A program made the position numbers and the translations under genes. Below, in pieces: positions 21,477 through 30,447 of a DNA stretch of 30,447 nucleotides (positions are counted from its first letter, which is position 1; each line of letters opens with the position of its first letter). The DNA lies in NCBI GenBank assembly GCA_024195585.1, contig SWBL01000469.1:1-30447 (forward strand), written 5' to 3'. Below the pieces are notes generated by a model that did no database searches, had not been told where the DNA came from, and saw nothing but the letters and a program-made list of their open reading frames with translations. Source of the DNA: Aureobasidium sp. EXF-3400 (lineage: Eukaryota > Ascomycota > Dothideomycetes > Dothideales > Saccotheciaceae).

Positions 21477-21536
21477 TGGCTCCATGTCTGGCTCCATGTC
21501 TGGCTCCATTTCTGGCTCCATTTCTGGCTCCATGTC
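21477..21536 (+). repeat. 12-nt tandem repeat, 5 copies
   Basis: TGGCTCCATGTC or TGGCTCCATTTC repeated five times exactly head to tail. Only the GT/TT position varies. It is the only G-containing patch of the block. Confidence 0.92.
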
Positions 21537-21574
21537 ATATTTCCATGTCATATTTCCATGTCATATTCCGTGTC
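21537..21574 (+). repeat. 13-nt tandem repeat, 2 copies plus a degenerate third
   Basis: ATATTTCCATGTC occurs twice in tandem, followed by ATATTCCGTGTC. It abuts the 12-nt array and shares its CCATGTC end, so one probably arose from the other. Confidence 0.85.
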
Positions 21575-21680
21575 TGTATCCTTCGCCGTATCTTCCAGAA
21601 TTCTATGTCTGTTCCTTCCCCTGAATTCCATCATGATTCCTGTTCTCATTTTTATCCTGTTGCATTTCATGTCTGATTCC

Positions 21681-21700
21681 ATTTCATTTCATTTCATTTC
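21681..21700 (+). repeat. 5-nt tandem repeat, 4 copies
   Basis: ATTTC repeated four times. Confidence 0.85.
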
Positions 21701-21722
21701 ACGTGATTCCAATTTCATGCCA

Positions 21723-21794
21723 TTTCAATTTCAATTCCAGTTTCAATTTCAATTCCAATTCCAATTCCAATTCCAATTCGAATTCCAATTCCAA
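21723..21794 (+). repeat. 6-nt tandem repeat, 12 copies
   Basis: Twelve gapless units of TTYCAA, with one TTCCAG and one TTCGAA variant. This is the longest regular patch of the block. Confidence 0.92.
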
Positions 21795-21800
21795 TTTCTG

Positions 21801-22275
21801 ACATGCTCATTGCTTCCCTGTTCAGATCACCGACTACTGTATCTAGATCATAGGGTATCAGCAAGAGAGGCATTCAATCAATCCGGTCACATAAAGCAAG
21901 AAGAGATAAAGTATATAGAGAAGCGAGGAGCAAATATTGCCAGCAGCAGGAAGAGATGGGGGCTTCATGAGACTCATAAGAGCTATCACAACATCTACGA
22001 GAATAAACACGTTTCGATGAACAACTGAAAGTGAAGAATAAAAAAAATGCATTCTTGACACAACTCCTGTATCCCATGTTGTGTGTGAGGAAGAGTGATT
22101 GTAGACCTCCCTTCAAAAATATGATGCCTCTCCCACAACAGCAACACTATTTGCGCTGTGTATAATCGTAGCCTCCGTGCTCGTCTCTACGTTTCATACT
22201 CCCTCCCCTAAAATGTTATGACAGAATTGAAGAAAGAAAAACACCACCCTTTGCAGTAATGCTCGGTCAAAAGGT
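21801..22275. other. intergenic region, 3' flank of the Snf2/Sth1 gene
   Basis: Should hold the 3' UTR of the minus-strand remodeler gene. No gene or repeat is seen after the simple-repeat block ends. Confidence 0.55.
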
Positions 22276-25200
22276 CTACTCGTCATCATCACTTTGAGCC
22301 ATGGACTCAGTGCCACCGCGGCTCTTGCGACCACCAAGGCTCAGCTTGACACGTGGTTGAGGTGTACCGGCATTCGATACTGGTCGTGTGTTGCCAGTCT
22401 CCGTCTCCCAGTCGGCGAACTCAGGGTACTTGGCTGTCTCTTCAGCGAGCTTCTTGACAGCGGTTTCCTGTGACTCATGTTAGTGATAGTCTCTTCGTAG
22501 AATGATGAGGGAAAATACATACCTCGATCAGGTTGGCGTCTTGGTACAAGGTGCTACCGTCCTCGTTGTAAGTTCTGCAGTTGTCGCACAACTGCTTGAT
22601 GTCCTGTCTGAACTGGCGCAGGTTCTGATACTGCTTCTTGTTGATCTTCTTTTGGATCTGGTCCATGCAGATGGGTGTGCGGATGAGCTGGTAATAGTCG
22701 GGGTAATGCTTCTGAGGCGGCAACTCAATGAAAGGATCGATGATCCCTCTGTTTGCAATGTCAGGATCCGAAGACTCCTCCTCCAGATCCATGAGTGTGT
22801 CATGAACTGAATCAAGAACCAACTGCAAGTGTTCGCGTTCAGACGGCGGCAAAAGATCTGGCACCTTGGCTTGACGGCCACGCTTTCTCGGCTGTGGTGC
22901 TTCAACCTCTTCCTCAGCCTTGCGTTTTTGGACTGTCTCCGCCTTGGGCTTGCGACCGCGCTTCTTGGGTTGGGGAGATTCTGAGCTGGCGCGTGACTCA
23001 GGTGGAGGTGTGTCGTCCTTGCCTTCTCTCGTCTCCTTGTTACCGGCACGTCTGCTGATACGAGCCTGTTTGCGAGCAACAGCAGACTCAATATCGTCGT
23101 CACTGTTGTCGACGGCTTCGAGCCATTGCTCCTCGGTGAGACCATCGTCATACTTGACCTTGGCACGCTCGCGGTTACCACGACCCATGGCGACTTCAAC
23201 AATCTCCTCGATCGGGCCTTCTTCGTTTACGTAGATATCAGGAAGCTCCTGTTCGCACATGAGACGAGGGAACTTCTTGCCAGGACCGTACTTCTGATCC
23301 CTGTAGCGATCTCTGTCCATCTGTTGGAAGAGTGTCAACTCATCCTCCGAACGCATCATGATCACGTTCAGGTCGTCGTCGTCCATTTCCTCTTGCTCAA
23401 ATGCCTCGGCCGCTTCGGCGGACTCCAACATGACACGAAGCATCTCGTCACGCTCTTCGTTGGTCGATCTGTTATCGAACTTACCAGCTTGAATGACTTT
23501 GCCGTCCATATCAAGCTTGTAGTTGGCGCGTTCGAGAATCTTCTCTTCCACAGAGTTGGAACTGATGAGACGTAGAATGCGGACCTCATTCTTCTGACCG
23601 ATACGGTGAGCACGATCTTGAGCCTGAAGATCCTGATGAGGGTTCCAATCAGAGTCGTAGATAATGACTGTATCGGCAGTCTGCAAGTTCAAACCGAGAC
23701 CACCGGCGCGAGTCGATAGCAAGAAACAGAAGTATGGCGAGTTAGGCGCGTTGAAGATTCTGAGGAGCTCACTACGGTCATCAGCCTTTGTTGATCCGTC
23801 CAAACGCAGGTACTTAAGCCCACGCAGCCGCAAGAAATCTTCCATGATGTTCATGATCTGTGTCATTTGGAAGAACATCAAAACTCTGTGTCCAGATCTC
23901 TCAAACTTGGGCAGAATTCTGTCGAGAAGTTCGAACTTTCCAGCTGTACGCCAGAGTGTGTCGTTGGTTCCTCTGCCGGGGTTGATTTGATCCTCGACCT
24001 CTTCAAAGACGAAGGGATGGTTGCACAACTTTCTCAATTGCATGAGCATGTTGCTGAGACCACGCAAACCAGTCTTTCCGCCCTTGCCATCGCTGACCAT
24101 AAGCCTGTTGTGACTGACAAGCTGCTTGTACAGCTTGGCTTGAAGCGATGAGAAGTTACACTTGATGACACGCTCCTGCTTGTCAGGCAAGTCTTTCTCG
24201 ACATCCTTCTTGAGACGACGCAGAAGGAAAGGTCGAAGCACCTTGTGAAGACGACGAATGACAAGCAGCTGCTCTTCTTCTGACAACTCCATCTTGTCCT
24301 GTCCACCTGTGTTGGCGAAAGGAGTGTTGAACCATTCATCGAACGACTTGACCGATTTGAAGATGGTAGGGAGAACGAAGTTGAGCAGGGCCCACAACTC
24401 GGGAAGGTTGTTCTGGAGAGGGGTACCAGTCAAGATCAGACGGTAGCGCGTAGTGTAGTACTGAGTAATGGTACTGCTCAGCTTCGAGTTGGCGTTCTTC
24501 ATACGATGACCTTCATCGACGATCATGTGCAACCACTTGATCTTACTGAGCACGGGTCTGTCTTTGATGATGAACTCGTAGGTAGTAAGCAAGACTTGGA
24601 AGTTTCCGTATCTGATCTGGTTCTGGTGAGTCTTTCTTTGAGCGGGAGGGCCCTTGTAAACGATCTTTACAACAGAAGGAGCCCACTTGTCGAATTCGTT
24701 GTTCCAGTTTGTCAAGGTACTGAGAGGTACAATTACCAGGTATGGTCCGGGCTGGCGCTTCTTCTCGATGAGGTAGGTGATCAAACTGATTGTCTGAATG
24801 GTCTTTCCGAGACCCATCTCATCAGCAAGAATACCGTTGAGGTTGTTGTTGTAGAGTGAGATCATCCACTGGAGACCCTTGACCTGGTACTCCTTCAGAG
24901 TACCACCAACGAGCATGTTGGCCTGCTGTGTGACTTCTTCCTTGATCTTGTGGGCAACCTCGTAGTAATCGACCTTTCTTGAAATAGCCTCGCCATCTTC
25001 ATCATCTGCGACAACCTCTTCTGGTTCCTCTTCCTCTTCGACGATTCCATATCTGCGAGCAGCACCACGTTGCTGTTCCTTGACGGAGGCGGCGAGTTGG
25101 TCGAGGAAACCATCGGTCTGCTTGAGCAAGTGAGAAATACGGCTGTCCTTTGCCTGGCCCAGCAGCTTGAGGTAAGTCTCTTCGTCGTTGGCCTTGAGAG

Positions 25201-26493
25201 CTTGCAGACGTTGCTTGGCGGTTCTTTCGATGCGCTTCTGTTCTTCCTTCTCGATGTTGGAGTGAGTGGTTTGCATGAGTCGACCCAGCTTCTGGATCCT
25301 TGTTCGCTGGTTGGCAGCCGACGTCTTGAGTTCGTTGCCGTGAGACAGCACAGAGCGAAGAAAGTCGTTGTGCTTCTTCTTCTCCTTCGACTCGTGGGCA
25401 TCTTGCTGTTGCTTCTCGAGCTTCTCGGTAATGCGAGCTTCGCGCAGAGATTGCTTCTTGATGCGACGGTACAGGGCGCGGTTGGCAGTCATTGCGAGGT
25501 TATCGGACTGCATCATTTCGCGACTGACGTTTGCTCTCATTTGGCGTTGCTTGGGGAGCAAGGACAGCATCTTGTGCTCGATGAGAGCCTTCAGCTTCAG
25601 CTTGCCATTGTCGACAGGAACGGTCGACGAAGTTGTGTCCCATGAGCCAATGTTGGCAGGGAGCTTGTCCAATTCGCTCTTGCGTGCCATGATACGGTTG
25701 TACAGAATGGCCTCCCTCTCTTCCCGCGCTCTGTCGACATCAATTCCCAGAGGCATGATACTCGGGATGATTTGGCGCTGGTCGCGGCGGGTATGGTCGA
25801 GGTATGAGATAGCGTTGGGGACGAGGGCGTGGGGGTCCTTGAAGGACTGGAAGCGGTGAGTTCTGGTCGGTGGTTGGGTAGCAGGCGTCGCGGGTTTTGA
25901 CGAATCGGTGGCGGTGGCCTTCTGTGCTTGGAACAGAGATTCTTGGATGTTCTGAGGGATTGGCATGTTCTTTTGCAGGTAGTTGAAGGCGGACAACTGT
26001 TGGCGCAAGGTGGACTGCTGGTCAGTAGACAAGAGAGCCTCCTTGGACACGGCCGATGACTGGGGCTGTGGTGTGGATTGTTGAGCAGCACCATTGGCAG
26101 GCTGCATGGCAGCGGTGCCGTTGAGGTTGACATTCTGTTCCGGGAGGAGCTGGCCGTTCTGCTGCTGATTTTGTCCCTGTTGCTGTTGACGTTGCTGCTG
26201 GGCCTGCATTTGCTGCTGTTGGCGCATCTGCATCTGCCTCTTGGCCATCTCCGACTTTTGACGAGCAAATACAAGGATTCTACCGCGCTTGATTTGTTCG
26301 GGGTCTGTGTCAGGGACACCTTGAGCCTTGGCCTGGTTATACAGCTTGGTGTAGTGTTAGTGATGTGATTGATGGGTAGGGATGGTGGACAACGAACCTG
26401 ATAAGTCTGTTGCAGGTACTCCTTGGTCAATTGTGGGTGGTTGGCCTGGGCATTCATGTTCATGCCGGGCTGCTGTTGCTGGACTGAAGCCAT
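22276..26493 (-). CDS. snf2: Snf2/Sth1 ATPase of SWI/SNF-RSC chromatin remodeler (3 exons, 1369 aa)
   Basis: Nuclear ATPase that moves or ejects nucleosomes. Exons in coding order: 26493-26398, 26344-22523, 22467-22276. Intron 1 (53 nt) has a GTTCGT donor and an acceptor after a CACTAACAC branch site, giving LQQTYQ-LYNQAKAQG. Intron 2 (55 nt) restores the end of the bromodomain (DANLIE-ETAVKKLAEE). Domains: Gln-rich 65-100; HSA and coiled coil about 280-415; helicase ATPase with DEMGLGKT (540-547), DEGH (642-645) and LTGTPLQNN; helicase C about 839-954 ending QAQDRAHRIGQ; SnAC-like about 990-1075; two AT-hook-like motifs, KKRGRKPK (1159-1166) and RKRGRQAK (1185-1192); bromodomain about 1199-1310 with the acetyl-lysine-binding Asn in RTYNEDGS. 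Length is close to yeast Sth1 (1359 aa). Whether it serves SWI/SNF, RSC or both cannot be read from sequence. In-frame codons upstream of 26493 begin with GTG. Confidence 0.96.
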
Positions 26494-27589
26494 TGTCGGG
26501 GACTGTTGCGCAAAGCCGCGATGGACTTTGTTCACTTATTCCGGGGGGCCAATTCAGCGACGGGGAGTAGTCGCGGGGCTAGCGAGCTGGCGAGCTGCGA
26601 CTGGAGATGGTGGTTGGCGTTGTCTCGAGTCGGGGCTGATGAAGCCTTGTTCGTGATGGCCGGCGTTGATGACTCGGGCTGTGGTTGGATTTGGGGGACC
26701 TGTGAGCGGTCGCGCTCTTGCCTCGCGCGTGCGAGCTGGCCAAAAGGGAATGTGGGCGACGGGCGTCGTGGTTGGCTCGTTCAGAATAAAACACCGTCGC
26801 GTCGGCACCTTGGGATACGCGTTGCAGACAGGATCTTGATGGCACGAAGCGGGGGTGGTAATTCCGGGCGATGCTGTCGCTCGACAACCGAATCTCGCAG
26901 GACTCACCTATCGAGCCTGGAAGTCGCGCTGTCCTTGGCTCACAGACCACCTCTTGGCGTTCACGTGATGCTTTTCTTCACTTCAATATTCTACGTCCAG
27001 TCACTTCTCATTCCAGCCAGTAGTTGTTGTTCTCTTTGAATACAATCTGTTGTCATTCGGTATCGGGTGAAGCGTTCAAAGCCTTGTCTGTCTGCATTTG
27101 TGGATTCGTCATACAAAGCCTCTCCCAAAAGCTTGATCACCAAGCTTTGCGTCCTGCTACAAGGACTACCCTGACCTGATATATATCACTTTTTCACATG
27201 CTCAATCTTAGCAAAACCTAGACAAAAAATTTGCCATAGCATTGTCAAAATATGCAGCGTGATGATCATGTGAAAGGTTCATACGAAAATGTGAGATTCT
27301 GAGGGAAGTGGCTGTTCTGATATCAACTTGGCTTTTGGCGACTGGAGTTCAAAGCTTCCGGTGCACTCCCGTTGAACCAGTGCTCAACAATCATACTTCA
27401 CTTGCAGGAATTACACACACTTGACAGAGCAAAGAGAACTTTTCATTTCGCAATCACTCAACCAAAAACAGAATATGTATCCCCAACTCCTACTCACAAA
27501 GACTGCCTCCAAAACACAATCCTACCCTACCACGTATGCTCGCAAGAAATGATTATCCCCTCTGCATGCGCTCATATGCAATCGAAATC
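26494..27589. other. 1.1-kb region, Snf2/Sth1 promoter and 3' flank of BAR gene
   Basis: GC-rich near the remodeler start (26500-26950), then AT-rich. Overlapping open frames on both strands near 26500-27040 have no domains and reflect base composition. No other gene is supported. Confidence 0.55.
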
Positions 27590-29158
27590 CTAGTACTGTC
27601 GCGGAATATCGGACGAGCTCAAAGCACTACGCTTCATAGGCGGAGGTGGTGGGGGCTTCTTAGCTCTGATATCACAAGTCAGTATCCAAATCAGATGAGC
27701 GGTTGAAGAGTACATACCTGGAAGGTGGTGGTGGAGGAGCCAATTTCTTAGCTCCACCATCTTGCTGAGACCAACTAGCAGAGCGCGAGAAACTGGGAGC
27801 AGCGTTGTAGGAGGCGGGAGAAACAGAGCGTTCGTCGGCGTAGCGATCATTGTCCATAGCATATTCATCCTGGTCACCAAAAACGTCCGAATTTGCGCTG
27901 TCGTTGCGCTTGTTGGAGCGTATTCCTTGTCTGAGCGATATAGACGAATCGGTGGGTACGCGGGAAAGACGGGGCATGGCAACCGGGGAGGCATCGCGGG
28001 AGTTGAGACTCGAGGGTCCTTCGAAGCGGCCCGAAGGTCTGACGGGAAGATCGAAGCCAGGGAGTTCACGGCGAGGTGAGTTGGTGCCCGAAGGCGCTCT
28101 TGCGCGGATTGGGGGACGGAAGTCGTGAACGGGTTCGTCTTCGTCGATTTGACGGAATGAGGCAGAGTTGCCAGTGTTGGAGCGAGATCTGGGCACTCTA
28201 CGGCCTCCTGGAACAGGTAGACCGGCGCCGGCGTTACCAGAGGGGCTGCATATTGTCAGTGTTTCATATTCATCAGACAAAGATGTTTCTGCGGTTTGAC
28301 ATACGAGGGCCAGTCTCTCTTGCACTGCATGAGGATCTCTCGTGCTCTGTCGTAGTATGCCAATTCGGCATCCAAGAAGGTGGACAGGTCGTTGATGCTG
28401 TCGACCTCAGCCTCCTTGATATCCAGCATTCTGCGTTGTACATCGTCGCTCGACTCATCGTATTTTGCCTTTTGTGATCGCGCAGACTCTTCGAGAGTAA
28501 AGTCGTCCTTCTTTGCCTTTTGCAGTTTATTCATCGAGGTATCGTAAGCGAGGCGGCGGGTTTCGAGTCTCTTGCGAGCAGTCTAGAAATACAGTCAGTA
28601 ATGAGCTAGACAGTTCGGGCAGACAAGAACTCACCTGGTACTCTTTCATCTGAGCTAGAGATCTCTCGACCGACTCGAGCCAGCTGTTTGTGGCATTCGA
28701 GACGTAGCTCTCCTGCATACGTGCAATTCTCTCGTTGGCTCTACCGAGTGCTGCGAACTGTCAGTCATGCGTCCACTATTGATGTCTCTGATGCCATGAC
28801 GTACTCGAGAGGCATTGTCCGAACTCAGATTCGGGCTCAAAATCGTCTCCGTGGCTGGCCATGGTGGAACCGAGGTAGGCGATGGGCAGCGTCTTCTCCT
28901 TGTCTTCTGCCTCTTTGGTCTTGGACAGAGACTTGACATACGTCGTCATACTCTTCTGTAGACGCTCCATACCTGTAGAGTAGCAATGTCAGTGATGACT
29001 CAAACTGCCCCTGACGACCGAGGGAGCACACCTTCGTGTCTCAACTGCATCTCAAGCTCAAGAGCCTTGAACTCGTCGGACGCAGCAGTCTTGATCTCCT
29101 TGCCCATTCTCTCGTCCGTCCATTGCTTCATGCGGTCGAATCTCTTGCCGATATTCAT
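27590..29158 (-). CDS. endophilin-like BAR domain protein with proline-rich tail (6 exons, 430 aa)
   Basis: Exons in coding order: 29158-29032, 28972-28805, 28750-28635, 28582-28305, 28245-27718, 27665-27590. Introns are 52-59 nt and all joins keep the frame. Residues about 1-235 form an N-BAR-like coiled coil: MNIGKRFDRMKQWTDERMGK, ALELEMQLRHEGMERLQKSM, LPIAYLGSTMASHGDDF, then ARKRLETRRLAYD and FLDAELAYYDRAREIL. BAR dimers bind and curve membranes in endocytosis and cell polarity. The rest is disordered: Ser/Arg/Pro-rich with several SPR and RSRS phosphosite-like motifs. It ends with two polyproline runs, KLAPPPPPSR and KKPPPPPPMKR, ligands for SH3 domains. It lacks its own SH3 domain. The nearest match I recall is fission yeast Mug137, an endophilin-like BAR protein; that is from memory and not verified. 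Confidence 0.9.
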
Positions 29159-30349
29159 TTTGGCGGTATTGTTGTTGGTTGTCTGCTAGGAAAGAAGTCG
29201 AAGCGAACGTGATGTGTCGTGTGTGTAAAGTGTTCGATTCTCAAGTCGAAAGCAAGTTGGCGAGTCTGGTCTGTGGGAAATGAGGGCAAGTACTGGCGAG
29301 AGGGGCACTGCCACCGATTTAATTGGGGTGACGTCGAGGGAGTCGGGACAGGCGTGATATGGAGCGGGCACGAGTGGGGGGGCAGGAGAGAAACGCGAGT
29401 GGCAGGGCCGAGCACGCTTTAAAAGAACAGGAAGGTCACAGCGGCAGTATGATAAGGAGCGAACATCTGTTGAGCCCGCCCTCTAGTGCACACGACAAGT
29501 CTTCTAGGTTTCGAGTTGAATGGGCCCTGCTCACACATAATTGAAACCGTCTTTACCCATTCTTTCCCCAGATCTCTCCCGCACTCGATCCTGTTTAGGG
29601 GGAGCCGAACACACGCGTTCGAAGAATCGAACCTCCATTGGCTTTTTTTAGTACAGCCCAGAAGCTGGTTCAGCGTACACTCGACCGCCCCGTCCGCGGC
29701 TAGGAATTTTGCCAGAGACATCCTGCCGCATCTCGATGCGAACCAGTAGTCTAGTTCTGTGCCTTGTTGGCAGCTTCTCAACAGGAACTTGGAAGGCGAT
29801 ACGTGGGGGGTACATGCTCGGCCTACTTTCAACGCTGCCTTTTGCTGAAGTACCACCATGTGGAGAGAAGCACGGCGGCCGTTCCGTCTCTGGCGAAACA
29901 AGTCGACGCGCCCTTATTCGACCCACCGTTACGACACAGACACAGCCTTCTTCTGCGTCGTCTTCTTCTTCCCCTGACTTGTGGCGGCCCGTCAACTGTC
30001 GTCTGTCTGCCGCGGACAACCTACGAGACCATCTAAATTTGGTAAGTTCAGAGACTGGACTTCCCGCAGTTTGTTCAAAGCATATATCACATGTCTGATC
30101 ACGTATAATGAAAAGTGCAGATTGACTGCTGAAACTGTCGTGTGCTCATGAAACATTTTTGGACATTCCTCGATGATGCTGCCTGTGAAAAAGAAAAGCC
30201 ATTTTGCTCGTGGATTTTTCTGACATTCCTGGTATCTAGACCTGGAACAGTACAGCAAAGTAATTGCCAGGCATCGCTCATAGTTTTGTGGCAAAGTAAA
30301 CGAGAATGACGACCCAACCGACCAACACTCCATTTCCCTAACCGACACT
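29159..30349. other. 1.2-kb region, BAR gene promoter and 3' flank of the edge gene
   Basis: No gene supported. Open frames at 29419-29901 (minus) and 29709-30098 (plus) lack domains; the latter begins with TTG. GGTTCGATTC on the minus strand near 29628-29637 resembles a tRNA B box without a cloverleaf. The right end should be the 3' UTR of the minus-strand gene whose stop is at 30350-30352. Confidence 0.5.
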
Positions 30350-30447
30350 TTACTCCTTGGTCTTTTGTGTACCACGGAGCAGACCAGTTCTGCGGGCGGC
30401 AATGAGACCAGCCTTTTGACCCTGGGCGGCGTAGCGGGAGATGGTCG
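30350..30447 (-). CDS. 3' end of an unidentified gene, truncated by the window edge
   Basis: Thirty-one codons and a TAA stop read from the edge: TISRYAAQGQKAGLIAARRT followed by GLLRGTQKTKE. Codon choice is C-ending and strongly biased (CGC, GCC, CTC, ATC, AAG), as in highly expressed fungal genes. The peptide is basic and regular, which fits a compact conserved protein's C-terminus. I could not place the family. No splice acceptor consensus is needed within the visible part. Confidence 0.65.
   Translation of the reverse strand, partial: TISRYAAQGQKAGLIAARRTGLLRGTQKTKE

Larger units (their letters stand above)
20860..21800 (+). repeat. about 0.95 kb of degenerate pyrimidine-rich simple repeats
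   Basis: The plus strand is dominated by T, C and A in short variants of CATTTC, TTCAATTTC and TTCCAA, with few G. Clear tandem patches are nested inside, with units of 5, 6, 7, 12 and 13 nt, all sharing a TTTCA- or TTCCA-like core. A 323-codon open frame crosses it (21057-22028), but its protein is only FQFQ and WLHV runs followed by unrelated sequence, so it is best seen as a by-product. Confidence 0.85.

Noticed and set aside
21057..22028. 323-codon plus-strand open frame through the simple-repeat block
   Set aside because: The peptide is made of repeat by-products (FQFQ, WLHV runs) followed by unrelated sequence. The repeats with units not divisible by three argue against selection on a protein.
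26506..27039. 177-codon plus-strand frame upstream of Snf2/Sth1
   Set aside because: Explained by GC-rich promoter sequence; competing frames of similar length exist on both strands.
29590..29700. GGTTCGATTC on the minus strand as a tRNA candidate
   Set aside because: The bases on each side do not pair as a T stem and no cloverleaf forms.

Overview
The window looks like a gene-dense stretch of nuclear DNA from a filamentous ascomycete (Pezizomycotina; Dothideomycetes is a guess). The evidence is short introns of 46-70 nt with GTRAGT-like donors and YAG acceptors, intron-bearing tRNA genes, and fungal families: a DUF1996/WSC wall protein, a MINDY deubiquitinase, a Snf2/Sth1 remodeler, an endophilin-like BAR protein, a sugar porter and a DHA1 transporter. 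Exon structures were built by hand from splice sites, frame continuity and family motifs. All 27 protein-gene introns proposed keep the reading frame.

Layout. 1-1056: tRNA-Leu(AAG) and tRNA-Thr(TGT), both with introns. 1057-4863: two secreted proteins on the minus strand, a DUF1996 plus three-WSC protein (718 aa) and a small Asn/Gly-rich protein (124 aa). 4864-6578: no gene seen, one good hairpin. 6579-11065: a divergent pair sharing about 305 bp, a MINDY deubiquitinase (minus) and a GAR synthetase (plus). The GAR synthetase stops where the AIRS half of the usual fungal Ade5,7 fusion should begin. 11151-13319: a 13-exon sugar transporter (minus) with a 10-nt micro-exon, tail to tail with the GAR synthetase. 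13847-14131: a tentative spliced small protein. 15110-17888: a DHA1-type transporter and a DUF1989 (urea carboxylase-associated) protein, both minus. 18393-19457: a membrane-anchored YqcI/YcgG-family protein, divergent from the DUF1989 gene. 20114-20223: tRNA-Leu(CAA) with intron. About 20860-21800: roughly 1 kb of degenerate pyrimidine-rich simple repeats. 22276-26493: Snf2/Sth1 ATPase (1369 aa). 27590-29158: BAR protein (430 aa). 30350-30447: the last 31 codons of an unidentified minus-strand gene running off the edge.

Most genes are unrelated housekeeping genes. The only stretch resembling a small functional neighbourhood is the DHA1 transporter, DUF1989 and YqcI/YcgG trio, and that link is inference. 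No mobile element, CRISPR array, rRNA or complete novel system was seen. The most interesting observations are the monofunctional GAR synthetase, the cysteine-depleted middle WSC domain, the 10-nt micro-exon, a shared GTTCGT splice donor in two genes, and the layered simple-repeat block.
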